A stretch of DNA of 43,787 nt from Streptomyces regalis (GTDB taxonomy: Bacteria > Actinomycetota > Actinomycetes > Streptomycetales > Streptomycetaceae). Below, piece after piece: positions 1 through 10,786 of the stretch; the stretch's first letter is position 1; each line of letters opens with the position of its first letter. Under the pieces are notes generated by a model. The model was not told where the DNA came from. It made no database searches and saw nothing but the letters and a program-made list of their open reading frames with translations. The stretch lies in NCBI RefSeq assembly GCF_001509475.1, contig NZ_LLZG01000396.1, forward strand, positions 1 through 43,787. The letters are read 5' to 3'. A program made the translations under genes and the position numbers.

Positions 1-146
1 GCCGAGGGCGTGGTGGTGAGTCGGGCGGCGGAGGGCGCCTCGGGGAGGGCGGGGACCGTGCTCACGGCCCATGCCTTCGCTCGCCGCTCTCGCGGCTCGG
101 CGTCCCGTCGCGTGAAGCTCGCCTTCGCCACCGTCTCCACGCTCAT
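1..146 (-). CDS. N-terminus of an unidentified protein (cut by window edge)
   Basis: An open frame starts with ATG at 146 and overlaps the methyltransferase stop codon as ATGA, so it is very likely the next gene of the same minus-strand operon. Only about 48 residues are inside the window. The protein begins MSVETVAKASFTRRDAEPRE, is rich in Arg and Ala, and then reads WAVSTVPALPEAPSAARLTTT. I do not recognise a domain in this short piece. It may belong to the same pathway as the PTPS-like, glycosyltransferase and methyltransferase genes upstream, but that rests only on position. Confidence 0.6.
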   Translation of the reverse strand, partial: MSVETVAKASFTRRDAEPRERRAKAWAVSTVPALPEAPSAARLTTTPS

Positions 147-1197
147 GACGCTCCGCCCGTCGGCCGGCTCAGCGCCAGCAGGTCGCTGTGGTGGACCACG
201 ACGTGCAGCTCGCCCGCCTCACAGGCGGCGAGGCGGTCCCGCAGGTAGCGGTCGGCGCGCTCGCGGAGTTCGGGGCGTTGCTCGACCGCCGCGCCGACCC
301 AGCCGCGCAGCCACTGGGCCGTGAGCGCCGACTCGCCGGGGCCGAGACGCCAGGGGCTCGGGTGCACCTGGACGGTCGCGCCGTGCTCGGAGAAGGCCTC
401 GGCCGCTGCCGTGATCGCGTCCGGGCCCAGCAGACCCGAGCGCCGCTGGTGGGCGTTGAACGCCTCGGCGATCTCCGTGTCCAGCGGGTCGGACGGGGTG
501 AGTTCGACGCGGCCGGCGACGGAGAGCGTCAGCAGCGCCGGGCAGCCCGCGCCCGCACAGGCGGCGGCGAGGGTGTCGACCTCCTCGCGGGTGAGGACGT
601 CGAGCAGTGCGGAGGCCGTCACCAGCGAGGCGCCGGCGAGGGCGTCCGGGGTGAGACGGCCGACGTCGCCGCGGCGCGTCTCGACCGTGACACGGCTGCC
701 GTCGGCGGAGGAGCGCGGGGACGCCACGGCGGCGAAGTGCAGGAGGTACGGGTCGCGGTCATGCAGGACCCAGTGCTGGGAACCGTCGAGGTGGGGCGCG
801 AGCCAACGGCCCATGGAGCCGGTGCCGCAGCCCACGTCGTGGATGACCAGTCCGGCCCGTCCCGGCAGGTTGGCCAGCCGGATCCGCAGGGGGTCGAGCA
901 GGTCGTGCGCCCGCGCGGCGGCATCGACGCCTTCCCGCAGCTCCAGCCACTCGGGGGCATAGCGGGGCGGGTCGTCAGGACCGGCCTCCCGCAGCCGTAC
1001 GGTGGCTTGCTCACCGGGACGGAAGCTGGGCCCGGCCCCGAGAATCACGGCGTCCGCGTCAGCCGCCGCCGGTACGGGCGCCGGTACGGACCCACCGCTC
1101 ATGTCGCCCTCCACCGAAACGATCCCCGATTCCGCGGAGTCCCGCGGTCCCGGCTGTGCCGGAATCGTCCCCCCGCTCGGTGTCGTTGCCGTCTTCC

Positions 1198-1201
<4 letters not shown>
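143..1201 (-). CDS. class I SAM-dependent methyltransferase
   Basis: 352 residues. An N-terminal low-complexity stretch of about 75 residues precedes a Rossmann methyltransferase domain. The SAM-binding motif I is VIHDVGCGTGSMGRW, followed by the acidic turn VLHDRDPYLL and a later LVTASALLDVLTREEVD segment typical of class I enzymes. The substrate is not evident. ATG at 1201 overlaps the stop of the glycosyltransferase (ATGA), so the two are translationally coupled. A longer open frame runs upstream, but it lies inside the glycosyltransferase gene in another frame and is not used. Together with the glycosyltransferase and the PTPS-fold protein this suggests tailoring of a small molecule. The fold is certain; the role is inferred. 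Confidence 0.85.
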
Positions 1202-2924
<1,723 letters not shown>

Positions 2925-2965
2925 TCAGGTCAGGCGCTCTTGTCGTCCTGGCTTGAGTGAGTGCG

Positions 2966-3949
2966 TCACGGCGTGTCCGCGTACCTGATGCGATGGCAGA
3001 GCGCCGGGATCTCCCCGGAGGCGAGCTTCGGCATGACCTCGGGCAGCTCCGCGAAGGCGCTCTCCCCGGTGACGAGCGCGTCGAGGGCCGGGTCGGCGAG
3101 CAGGTCGAGGGCGAGGGCGAGCCGGTCGGCGTACGTGCGGCTGGCGCGGCGCGCCGGGGAGACGGTGCCGACCTGGCTGCTGCGGATGACGAGCCGCCGG
3201 GAGTGGAAGGCCTCGCCGAGCGGCAGGCCGATCTGCCGGTCGCCGTACCAGCTGAGTTCGAGGACCGTGCCCTCGGCCCTGAGCAGTTCGAGCGACCGGG
3301 CGAGTCCCTGCTCGGTGGCGCTGGCGTGGACGACCAGGTCGCACTCGCCGAGCGCGTCCTCGGGCGAGGCGAAGGCGACGCCGAGGGCCTTGGCGACCTC
3401 GGCCCGGCCCGGATCGGCGTCGACCAACTGCAGTCGTACGCCCGGGAAGCGCGCCAGCAGGGCGGCGACCGAGCAGCCGACCATGCCGCCGCCGACCACG
3501 GCGATCCGGTCGCCGACCAGGGGCGCGGCGTCCCAGAGGGCGTTGACGGCGGTCTCGACGGTGCCGGCGAGGACGGCCCGTTCGGCGGGCACGGTGCCGG
3601 GTACGACGGTCACCGCGCTCGCGGGGACGACGTACCGCGTCTGATGCGGATGGAGACAGAAGACGGTACGGCCGACGAGCGTATCCGGACCCTCCTCCAC
3701 CACCCCGACACTCAGATAGCCATACTTCACCGGGGCGGGGAACTCGCCCTCCTGGAACGGCGCCCGCATGGCCGCGTGCTGACTCTCCGGGACCCCGCCC
3801 CGGAACACGAGCGTCTCCGTGCCCCGGCTGACTCCGGAGTACAGCGACCGCACCAGCACGTCTGCCTCGCCCGGTTCCGGCAGGGTCACCTCCCGGATCT
3901 CTCCCTCACCCGGGGAGCTGAGCCAGAACGCACGTGCGGTGCGGTTCAT
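2966..3949 (-). CDS. zinc-type (MDR) alcohol dehydrogenase
   Basis: 327 residues from ATG at 3949. The N-terminal GroES-like domain includes [17 protein letters not shown], where classical enzymes have the catalytic zinc CGSD segment. The C-terminal Rossmann domain has [17 protein letters not shown] followed by the acidic [18 protein letters not shown], which points to NAD(H) preference. Zinc ligands of the classical kind are not obvious, so it may be a zinc-less member. It ends 152 bases before the PTPS-like gene in the same direction and probably begins that transcription unit. A divergent promoter region of about 108 bases separates it from the phosphatidyltransferase gene. The substrate is unknown. 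Confidence 0.85.
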   Translation of the reverse strand: MNRTARAFWLSSPGEGEIREVTLPEPGEADVLVRSLYSGVSRGTETLVFRGGVPESQHAAMRAPFQEGEFPAPVKYGYLSVGVVEEGPDTLVGRTVFCLHPHQTRYVVPASAVTVVPGTVPAERAVLAGTVETAVNALWDAAPLVGDRIAVVGGGMVGCSVAALLARFPGVRLQLVDADPGRAEVAKALGVAFASPEDALGECDLVVHASATEQGLARSLELLRAEGTVLELSWYGDRQIGLPLGEAFHSRRLVIRSSQVGTVSPARRASRTYADRLALALDLLADPALDALVTGESAFAELPEVMPKLASGEIPALCHRIRYADTP

Positions 3950-4057
3950 CGGAATCCTCCTGAACGATCGGGAAGCTGTTCACGTACCGAGGTGTGCACA
4001 GGTCGCGCACAGTACGCGGCCTTGATCGACTCTGTCACCTGGCCGGAGGAATGTGCG

Positions 4058-4816
4058 GTGGCCCTGAACAACACTTACGACGCAAGGCTGGTCCAGCAGG
4101 AGACCGCCGTGGGAGCGGGCGTGCAGATCCTGTTGCTGGCCCTGCTCGGTTCGGCGATCGGCATGGGGCCGGCGGGCTGGCTGACCGGCCTCGTCTTCGC
4201 CATCGCCAGCTGGGCGCTGCTCTCACTGGCCCTGCACCGGTCCCGGCTCCGCTCCTTCGGCCCGGCCAACCGGGTCACCCTCGGCCGCGCGACACTGGTG
4301 GGCGGCGTCACGGCGCTGGTGGCGGACTCCTTTGAGAGCTCACCGCCGGTGACATTGTTCGTCGGACTGACGGCGGTCGCCCTGATCCTCGACGGCGTGG
4401 ACGGCAAGGTGGCCCGCCGCACCGGCACCTCGACAGCGCTGGGCGCACGCTTCGACATGGAGGTGGACGCGTTCCTGATCCTCGTGTTGAGCGTGTACGT
4501 CTCGATGTCCCTGGGCCCCTGGGTCCTCCTCATCGGCGCCATGCGCTACGGCTTCGTCGCCGCCGCCCGTCTCTGGCCCTGGCTGAACGCCCCGCTCCCG
4601 CCGAGCACGGCCCGCAAGACGGTCGCCGCGATGCAGGGCGTGTTCCTGCTGCTGGCCGCGTCGGGTCTCCTGCCGTACGCGGCGACGTTCGCGGTCGCGG
4701 CAGTGGCCCTGGCCGCGCTGGTCTGGTCGTTCGGCCGGGACGTGCTGTGGCTGTACCGGACGTCGCGCGTGCAGCAGGTGCCCGTGGCGGAGGTGCGGGA
4801 GCTGGTGGCGTCCTGA
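4058..4816 (+). CDS. CDP-alcohol phosphatidyltransferase family membrane protein
   Basis: 252 residues from GTG at 4058, chosen because GGAGGA at 4045-4050 is correctly spaced; the long open frame further upstream is antisense to the dehydrogenase. The CDP-alcohol phosphotransferase signature is complete: DG at 115-116, AR at 119-120, G129, D133 and D137, following the D-G-x2-A-R-x8-G-x3-D-x3-D pattern. About six hydrophobic segments surround it (for example 22-36, 42-58, 80-110, 137-160, 185-230). It should transfer a phosphoalcohol from a CDP-linked donor at the membrane, in phospholipid or inositol-lipid synthesis. The acceptor cannot be read from sequence. It is divergent from the dehydrogenase gene and convergent with the GNAT gene downstream. 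Confidence 0.88.
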   Translation: MALNNTYDARLVQQETAVGAGVQILLLALLGSAIGMGPAGWLTGLVFAIASWALLSLALHRSRLRSFGPANRVTLGRATLVGGVTALVADSFESSPPVTLFVGLTAVALILDGVDGKVARRTGTSTALGARFDMEVDAFLILVLSVYVSMSLGPWVLLIGAMRYGFVAAARLWPWLNAPLPPSTARKTVAAMQGVFLLLAASGLLPYAATFAVAAVALAALVWSFGRDVLWLYRTSRVQQVPVAEVRELVAS

Positions 4817-4819
4817 GCG

Positions 4820-5257
4820 TCAGCCGTCGAGCGGCATCCGGTACACCGTCGACTCCCTCACCGCGAACCCCAGCCGCTCGTACAGCCTGTTCGCCGCGGC
4901 CCGGTCCGGCCGCGAGGTGAGGTCGACGGTCCGCGCCCCCGCCTCCCGCGCCAGCCGCACCGCCTCACGCATCAGCAGCCCGGCAACTCCGTGCCCGCGC
5001 GCGGCAGCGTCGACGACCACGTCCTCGATCCGAGCGCGCAGTCCCGAGGGCACGGGAAGCAGTGCGAGGGTCAGGGTGCCGACGATCTCGCCGTCCGCCC
5101 GCGCGACGAGCAGGGTGTTCGCGTCGCACCTCACGATGCGATCGAACGCCGCGAGATCGAGGGGCTCGGCGGTCCGCGACAACTGCGGCAGCAGTCGGCC
5201 GAAGGCGGCCACGAGTTCCGCGTTCGCCTCCCGAGCGATCTCCACCTGAACGTCCAT
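4820..5257 (-). CDS. GNAT-family N-acetyltransferase
   Basis: 145 residues from ATG at 5257 (MDVQVEIAREANAELVAAFG); the longer upstream frame is arginine-rich read-through of a repeat-bearing spacer. The GNAT core is clear: EIVGTLTLAL, then the acetyl-CoA-binding region IEDVVVDAAARGHGVAGLLMREAV (R/Q-x-x-G-x-G/A loop as RGHGVA), and the C-terminal AANRLYERLGFAVRES. It should acetylate an amine using acetyl-CoA; the substrate is unknown. It is convergent with the CDP-alcohol phosphatidyltransferase, the two stops being only a few bases apart. Confidence 0.88.
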   Translation of the reverse strand: MDVQVEIAREANAELVAAFGRLLPQLSRTAEPLDLAAFDRIVRCDANTLLVARADGEIVGTLTLALLPVPSGLRARIEDVVVDAAARGHGVAGLLMREAVRLAREAGARTVDLTSRPDRAAANRLYERLGFAVRESTVYRMPLDG

Positions 5258-5702
5258 GCCGTGGACCCTACCGGGGGTAGTTGCGGTGGGATGCCTGCGG
5301 CGGCCTGTGCGGGTGGGGTGGGGTCTCACGTAGCGCCTGCGGGTGCGTTGTGGGGCGGGGCCGCGCCGGGGGGTGTCCCCCCTCCGACACGTCCCCTTCC
5401 CGCCGTACGCGACTGCAGGCCCGTGGCGGCGCGCGCTTCGACGCGTGGTGAGCTCGCCTCTCGGCGCCGGCCGGCAACAGCCAGCCCGTCTGGGGGTGCC
5501 CCCTCTGGGGGAGTTTGAGGACGAAGCCCGCGCGCCGCAGAGCCGACCCAGCTGCGGGCAGTCGTGCCGCTGGGGCGGCTCCCGACCCACAGAAGGGCGG
5601 CACCCGCCGGCGCCGGGCCGCGCGACCCACCCCCGCCCAGCGACGACGCCGAGCACCCTCCCACCCGTTCGCGGCAACGCCGTCGCACGGGTACACCGGC
5701 CC
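5258..5702. repeat. gene-free spacer with dispersed Streptomyces-type intergenic repeat
   Basis: No convincing gene lies here; open frames are arginine/proline-rich and lack family features. The block 5482-5527 has alternating G5/C5 runs (GGGGGTGCCCCC, then CCCCCTCTGGGGG) followed by GAGTTTGAGGACGAAGCC. This is the kind of hairpin-forming intergenic element that I recall as recurrent in Streptomyces chromosomes. A second part near 5555-5600 has GGGCAGTCGTGCCGC with a complementary GCGGC. These could end transcription of the MFS gene (stop at 5703) on the minus strand. Confidence 0.5.
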
Positions 5703-6929
5703 CTATCTGCGCGGCAGCAGGGCTATCGCCGCAATCGGTACGGCCGCCAGCACCAGCCAGGGCACGGCCGCCGGCAGGCCGGTGTCGAGGAGAGTTCCCG
5801 TCGCCGAGCTGCCGACCAGGACGATCAGGCCGGAGACCGAGGACAGCGCGCCGGTGTAGAGGCCGAGTCGGCCCTCCTCGGCGAGGTCGGGGATCCAGGC
5901 GCGGGCGACGGGTGCGACGAGCATCTGGCCGAGGGTGAGCAGGACGACGAAGCCCGCCGCGGGCAACAGACCTGCCGTGCCCGTCCAGTCGGCGGGCCGG
6001 GCGGCGGCCACGACCGCGAACCCCGCCGAGATCAGCAGCAGTCCGGCCACCATGGACCGGCGCAGGGTGAGCCGCTCCCCCACCCACCGGGTGACCGGCA
6101 GCTGGGCGATCACCACCAGCAGCGAGGACAGGGCGAACAGCCAGGCCAGCGCCGCCTGGGAGCCCGTGGCGCGCTCCACCTCGTCGGGAAGGGCGAGGTA
6201 GAGCTGGTTGTAGGCGAGCAGGTAGGCGCCGTACGCGCAGCACAGGGCGAGGAAGCGGCGGTTGCGCAGCAGCTTCCCCGTGCCGCCACGGAACCGGACG
6301 CCTCCCCGCCCGGGTATGTGCTGCGGCAGCAGCCACGCGTGCCCGGCGAGGACGAGGACGAAGATTGCGGCGCCGGCGAGGCAGACCGTGCGGAAGTCCA
6401 CCGCCAGCAGCAGCGCGCCCAGCAGCGGCCCGACGAACGCGCCCGCCTGCCCGGCCACGGTCAGCAGCGCGAGGACGCGGGTACGGGAACCGGCCCCCGA
6501 CTCCTCCCACAGCACCGCCTGCCGGGCCACCTCGGACTCCACGGCCGGCGAGAACAGCGCGGCGGCGAACCCGATCAGCAGCACGGCGCCGATGACCGCC
6601 CACGTCTCCTGCGCGTACCCGAGCCACGCGAACCCGGCGATCCGCAGGACGCAGCCCGTGAGCACGACCGGCCGGATGCCGTACCGGTCGGCCAGCGCGC
6701 CGCCCACCACGAACAGCCCCTGCTGGCTGAACGTCCGCAGCCCCAGCACGAACCCGACCAGCCAGCCCGCCATGCCGACGGCCTGCCCCAGGTGCTCGGC
6801 GAGGAAGGGCAGGACGGCGAAGAAGCCGATGTTGAAGGCGAGTTGGGTGAGGATGAGCAGGCGGAGGAGGGGCGAGAGGCGGGGGCGGTCCGGCGCCTTG
6901 CGCAGGCCGCGCGACAGCAGCATGGTCAT
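5703..6929 (-). CDS. MFS transporter (12-TM exporter type)
   Basis: 408 residues from ATG at 6929, which overlaps the permease stop (ATGA). A second in-frame ATG lies two codons later. The sequence is almost entirely hydrophobic, with about 12 membrane spans. The loop between TM2 and TM3 reads GGALADRYGIRPVVLTG (the GxLaDrxGrk motif A of the major facilitator superfamily), and the second half has VTRWVGERLTLRRS. It resembles drug/metabolite exporters of the DHA1 kind, but no substrate can be assigned. Coupling to a peptide-type ABC permease and binding protein suggests a shared small-molecule substrate, perhaps import and export of the same compound. Confidence 0.85.
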   Translation of the reverse strand: MTMLLSRGLRKAPDRPRLSPLLRLLILTQLAFNIGFFAVLPFLAEHLGQAVGMAGWLVGFVLGLRTFSQQGLFVVGGALADRYGIRPVVLTGCVLRIAGFAWLGYAQETWAVIGAVLLIGFAAALFSPAVESEVARQAVLWEESGAGSRTRVLALLTVAGQAGAFVGPLLGALLLAVDFRTVCLAGAAIFVLVLAGHAWLLPQHIPGRGGVRFRGGTGKLLRNRRFLALCCAYGAYLLAYNQLYLALPDEVERATGSQAALAWLFALSSLLVVIAQLPVTRWVGERLTLRRSMVAGLLLISAGFAVVAAARPADWTGTAGLLPAAGFVVLLTLGQMLVAPVARAWIPDLAEEGRLGLYTGALSSVSGLIVLVGSSATGTLLDTGLPAAVPWLVLAAVPIAAIALLPRR

Positions 6930-8725
6930 CCGGTCTTCACCAACTCCTGGGTGGCTGGGTGCTGTTCGGGCAAGGGCACGACGGGCTCGGTCCTCCGCCG
7001 CCGGCGCCGCCGCCCGCGCCGTACGCCACCGGCCGCCGTCACCGCCAGCGCGCCCAGCAGGGCGAGTACGGCGGCGGGGGCGAGGACGGCCCAGGGGGCG
7101 CGCTCGGCGTAGGGCTGGTTCTCGGCGAGGAGCAGGCCCCACTCCGGCGAGGGCGGCTGGGCGCCCAGGCCGAGGAAGGCCAGCGAGGCGAGCGCGAGGG
7201 CGATGCCGGGCAGGCGGAGCAGGGCGTGGCGGGTGACGGGCGGGACGATGGCGGGGAGCAGTTCGTGACGCAGGAGGAAGCACGGGCCGGCGCCCAGGGC
7301 GCGGGTGGCTGTCAGGTGGAGGGCGGCACGTTCCTGCCGTAGCAGCGCGGAGGTGTGGGCGGCGAGCGGCGCCCAGGCGACGGCGGCCACGGCGAGCGCG
7401 GGCGTGGCGGTGCCGCTGCCGACGATCGCGGTGACGAGCAGGGCGACGAGGACCGGCGGCAGCGCGGTGACGGTGTCGACGAGCGGGCCGGTCAGGCGGG
7501 GCAGCAGGCCGAGCGCCACTCCGGTGAGCAGGGTGACGGCGGTGATCGCGAGGGCGAGCAGCAGGGTGTCGAGGGCACCGTGGGCGACGCGGGCGAGGAC
7601 GTCCCTGCCGAGCGCGTCGGTGCCGAACGGGTGCGCCGGGGAAGGGGACGCGAGTCGCTCGGCGGTGTCGAGGGCCAGCGGGTCGCGGGGCAGTCCGAGG
7701 GCGATGACGCCGGCGAGCAGGCCGGCGTAGGCGAACGGCAGGATCGTGTGGGCGGACGGCGACCGTCGGTGCAGGGACGGCAGGGCGCCGTCGCGCAGAG
7801 CCGGTCCGATCAGCAGGCGGGTGAGGACGTGGGCCAGTCCGGCGGCGGCCGCGGCGAGCAGGACGAGGGCGAGCGTGCCGGCCTGGAGGACGGGCAGGTC
7901 CTGGGCGAGGGCGGCCTGGAGGGTGGTGCGGCCCAGGCCGGGGATGTCGAAGATCTGCTCTACGGTGACCGAGCCGCCGGTCAGTCCTACGACGAACAGG
8001 CCGGTGTTGGGCAGCAGTCCGGGCAGACAGCGGCGCAGGGCCTGGCGGGCGACGGTACGGCCCGGCAGTCCGCGTGCGGTGGCGGCCAGAGCCCAGGGCT
8101 CGGCGAAGGCGCCGGGCAGCAGGTCGTCGAGGAGGCGGCCGAGGACGGCCCCGGCGGGCAGGCCGAGCGCGAGTGCGGGCAGCACGGTCCACTGGGGGCC
8201 GTACCAGCCGAGTGCGGGCAGCCAGCCCCACTGCACGCCGACGACGGTGGCGAGCACGGACGCGGTGAGGAACTCGGGCAGTGCGGCGAGGACGGCGGAG
8301 CCGCTGCCTCCCGCGCGCCGCCCGTCGAGCCGCCGGTGGGCGCCGAGCCACAGGGTGCGGGCGCAGATCAGTGCGGCGGTGACGACGGCGACCGCGAGGG
8401 CCACCGCCATCAGCAGCAGGGACACGCCCAGGGCCTGGAGCACGGCGGGCGTGACCTCGCTGCCGGAGATCCACGACCGGCCGGCGTCCCCGCGCCACAG
8501 CCCGCCCAGCCAGTCACCGAGGAGGTGGAACGGGCCTTGTTCCAGGCCGAGTTGGGCGCGGATGTCCGCCAGCACCTCGGGGGTGGGGTCGCGGTCCGCC
8601 GACCGGGCCTTGAGCACGGTGAGCGCCGGGTCGGTGTGCGAGAGCCAGGGCAGCACGCCGATGGCGCACACCAGGGCGGCCGCGATCCCCGCACGCCACA
8701 GAAGCGTGACTGCCTGGCGCCGCAC
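6926..8725 (-). CDS. fused DppB-DppC-type ABC permease
   Basis: 599 residues from GTG at 8725, about twice the length of a normal permease. Residues 1-300 are a DppB/OppB-like half: LGLEQGPFHLLGDWLGGLWRG (the periplasmic loop after TM1) and the EAA-type segment ATARGLPGRTVARQALRRCLPG, ending with TVEQIFDIPGLGRTTLQAA. Residues 320-575 are a DppC/OppC-like half: HPFGTDALGRDVLARVAHGA, TRALGAGPCFLLRHELLPAIVPP (EAA loop) and GLGAQPPSPEWGLLLAE. It should form the complete channel for peptide, nickel or similar small solutes with the lipoprotein encoded upstream. No ATPase gene lies in this operon or elsewhere nearby in the window, so it must borrow one. Confidence 0.88.
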   Translation of the reverse strand: MRRQAVTLLWRAGIAAALVCAIGVLPWLSHTDPALTVLKARSADRDPTPEVLADIRAQLGLEQGPFHLLGDWLGGLWRGDAGRSWISGSEVTPAVLQALGVSLLLMAVALAVAVVTAALICARTLWLGAHRRLDGRRAGGSGSAVLAALPEFLTASVLATVVGVQWGWLPALGWYGPQWTVLPALALGLPAGAVLGRLLDDLLPGAFAEPWALAATARGLPGRTVARQALRRCLPGLLPNTGLFVVGLTGGSVTVEQIFDIPGLGRTTLQAALAQDLPVLQAGTLALVLLAAAAAGLAHVLTRLLIGPALRDGALPSLHRRSPSAHTILPFAYAGLLAGVIALGLPRDPLALDTAERLASPSPAHPFGTDALGRDVLARVAHGALDTLLLALAITAVTLLTGVALGLLPRLTGPLVDTVTALPPVLVALLVTAIVGSGTATPALAVAAVAWAPLAAHTSALLRQERAALHLTATRALGAGPCFLLRHELLPAIVPPVTRHALLRLPGIALALASLAFLGLGAQPPSPEWGLLLAENQPYAERAPWAVLAPAAVLALLGALAVTAAGGVRRGRRRRRRRTEPVVPLPEQHPATQELVKTG

Positions 8726-8728
8726 GGG

Positions 8729-10234
8729 TCAGCGCCGGGTGCCGACGCCGACGAGGGTGCGCTCGTACGGGTCGAGGAGCGCGCCGCGGACCGAGGCCGC
8801 GACGCCGGTGATGATGCGCTGGTGCACCAGCGGTACGACGGCGTCCGTGCCGAGGATGCGTGCCTCGGCGGCCATCGCCGCATCCTGCCGCTCGGCGGTG
8901 TCAGCGGTGCCCTCCGCCTTGGCCACAGCCCGGTCGACGTCCTTGTCGCACAGCTGGGCGATGTTGTAGCCGCCGTCGCATGTGTAGTCACTGGCGAGGA
9001 CGGAGACGGGGTCGCCGGTGTCGACGAGGGTGTTGCGGGCGAGCACGAACGCGTCGAACCTGCCGTCCAGCGCGTCGCTCTCCAGCCGCGAGTACTCGCG
9101 CACCTCCAGCGTGACCTCGAACCCGGCCTTCTCCAGCTGCTGCTTCAGCACCTGGGCGGCTTCCGGGAGTTCGGGCCGGTTGTCGTAGGTGGCGAGCGTG
9201 ATGCGAGTTCCCTCCGGCTTCCCGGGCTCCGCCCGCCCGACCGGCTCGGTGCGCTTGCCCGCGGCCCAGGTGACAGCGGGCCCGTAGATGCCGGCGCCGG
9301 CATCGGCGTATCCCTCATAGACACCGTTGGCGAACGCGGAGGTGTCGACGGCCCGACGAGCGGCGGCCCGCAGCGCGGCGTCCTTGAAGGCGCCCTTCTC
9401 GGTGTTGAGGAGCAGGCTCGTGGTGCGGGTCGTGGCGGTCACCTCGCGGGTGGCCTTGTCGAGGGTGGCGGCCTGGGCGACGGGGATCGCCTCGGCGAGG
9501 TCGACCTGGTCGGTGCGCAGGGCGCTCGCGCGGGCGGTGCCGTCGGGGACGAACTTGACGTCGATGCCGGTGGCCTGGGCGCGGCCGCCCCAGTAGTCGT
9601 CGTAGCGGTCGAGGGTGGCGGCGGTGGCGCCCATGACCTTGGTGAGTTCGAAGGGTCCGGTGGCGGTGCCGACCGGGTCGACCTTGTCCTGCGTGCCGTA
9701 CGCCTTGCCGGAGAAGACGGCGAGGGCAGGGCTGGTCAGGCGCAGCGGCAGGACGGGGTCGGGGTCCTCGGTGGTGATCCGTACGCCGGTGCTGCCCTCG
9801 GCCTTCGCGGTGAGGGTGACGCCGGAGAGGGCGGCCGGGACGGGCTTGGCCTGCGTGGCGTGGGTGAGGGCGGTGGCGACCGCGGCCGGGGTGACGGCGG
9901 AACCGTCCTGGAAGGTGGCCTCGCGCAGGGTGAACAGCCAGGTGCGGTCGTTCTCCTGCTGCCAGAAGGCGGCGAGGGCGGGCGCGGCGGTGCCGTTGGC
10001 GTCCAGCGCGGTCAGGCCCTCGGTGACGCCGAGGCGGCTGAGGATGGTGGAGTCGGCACCGTACGGCGAGAGGTTCTCGGCGGGCGGGAAGGCGAGGGCG
10101 ACGCGGAGGCGGGAGCCGTCCTGGGCGTCGCCCGCGGCGTCGGTGCCGCCGCCGGAGGCGAAGCAGCCGGCGAGGACGGGGGCCAGCGCAAGGGCGATGA
10201 GCGGTCGCAGTCGGCGCCGCACGTTCTGTCCCAC
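8729..10234 (-). CDS. ABC transporter substrate-binding lipoprotein (DppA/OppA/NikA family)
   Basis: 501 residues from GTG at 10234. A type II signal peptide has arginines at 6-10, a hydrophobic core and a lipobox LAGC with the lipidated Cys at 24. The mature protein has the family 5 binding-protein pattern: RVALAFPPAENLSPYGADSTILSRLGVTEGL, EATFQDGSAVTPAAVATAL, and later LRAAARRAVDTSAFANGVYEGYADAG and YSRLESDALDGRFDAFVL. It should capture peptides, nickel chelates or similar solutes outside the membrane and deliver them to the fused permease, whose gene starts three bases after this stop. Confidence 0.9.
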   Translation of the reverse strand: MGQNVRRRLRPLIALALAPVLAGCFASGGGTDAAGDAQDGSRLRVALAFPPAENLSPYGADSTILSRLGVTEGLTALDANGTAAPALAAFWQQENDRTWLFTLREATFQDGSAVTPAAVATALTHATQAKPVPAALSGVTLTAKAEGSTGVRITTEDPDPVLPLRLTSPALAVFSGKAYGTQDKVDPVGTATGPFELTKVMGATAATLDRYDDYWGGRAQATGIDVKFVPDGTARASALRTDQVDLAEAIPVAQAATLDKATREVTATTRTTSLLLNTEKGAFKDAALRAAARRAVDTSAFANGVYEGYADAGAGIYGPAVTWAAGKRTEPVGRAEPGKPEGTRITLATYDNRPELPEAAQVLKQQLEKAGFEVTLEVREYSRLESDALDGRFDAFVLARNTLVDTGDPVSVLASDYTCDGGYNIAQLCDKDVDRAVAKAEGTADTAERQDAAMAAEARILGTDAVVPLVHQRIITGVAASVRGALLDPYERTLVGVGTRR

Positions 10235-10237
10235 GGT

Positions 10238-10774
10238 CTATCGCTCCATCGGTATCTCGAAGTGGACGACGCCGTTGCTGCCGTCCGGTTCCTCACGTTC
10301 GTCGTGCACGACCTTGCCGAGCGAACGCCAGAAGCCCTCGGCGCCGGGCACCTTCGGGTCGGTGTGCAGATAGACGGCTCGGTAGCCGCCGTCCGCGACC
10401 GCGAAGGCGAGCAGCTCGTCGACGAGCCGCCGGGCGAGGCCGCGCCTGCGATGTTCGGGACGGACGTAGACCCGGCGCAGCTGCGCGGTCTCGCCGCAGG
10501 GGTAGCGCTCGGCGAGGTGGCGAGGGTTCGGCGGGTGGGCCGGGCCGCGGGCGTCGAGGGCGGCCGTGGCCACGACACCTCCGTCGCGCGGGTCGAGTGC
10601 GACGAGGAGGGTGTGGCGGGGCGGGGCGAGATAGGCAGTGGCCGGGTCGATGATGTCCGCGTGCCAGCGGGGCACATAGCCGGTGCCGAAGTCGCGGTAG
10701 ACGGTGTCGAGCATCAGGGCTCGCGCACCGTCGAGGTCGTCCGGGCTCGCCACCCTGATGCTGTAGTCACGCAC
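10238..10774 (-). CDS. GNAT-family N-acetyltransferase (first gene of the ABC operon)
   Basis: 178 residues from GTG at 10774; GTG at 10780 would add two residues. I prefer 10774 because a TATGAT hexamer on the minus strand (10786-10781) ends exactly six bases before it, the layout of a leaderless message. The GNAT core is LRRVYVRPEHRRRGLARRLVDELLAFA (acetyl-CoA loop RRRGLA) followed by YLHTDPKVPGAEGFWRSLG. The region near residue 30 (YRDFGTGYVPRWHADIIDPATAYL) is distinctive. It ends three bases before the binding-protein start and so probably belongs to that operon. Its acceptor is unknown; it could modify or detoxify the transported compound. Confidence 0.85.
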   Translation of the reverse strand: MRDYSIRVASPDDLDGARALMLDTVYRDFGTGYVPRWHADIIDPATAYLAPPRHTLLVALDPRDGGVVATAALDARGPAHPPNPRHLAERYPCGETAQLRRVYVRPEHRRRGLARRLVDELLAFAVADGGYRAVYLHTDPKVPGAEGFWRSLGKVVHDEREEPDGSNGVVHFEIPMER

Positions 10775-10786
10775 TTGCACATCATA
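10775..10786 (-). promoter_or_regulatory. -10 element of a probable leaderless promoter
   Basis: On the minus strand TATGAT (10786-10781) is followed by GTGCAA and then the GTG at 10774, so the expected transcription start coincides with the first base of the start codon. No good -35 hexamer is visible upstream (the 17-18 base position reads roughly GATCAG). No Shine-Dalgarno sequence precedes the gene, which fits leaderless translation. Confidence 0.45.

Noticed and set aside
5268..5696. 142-residue minus-strand open frame upstream of the GNAT gene
   Set aside because: Arg/Pro-rich read-through of a repeat-bearing spacer with no ribosome binding site or conserved pattern.
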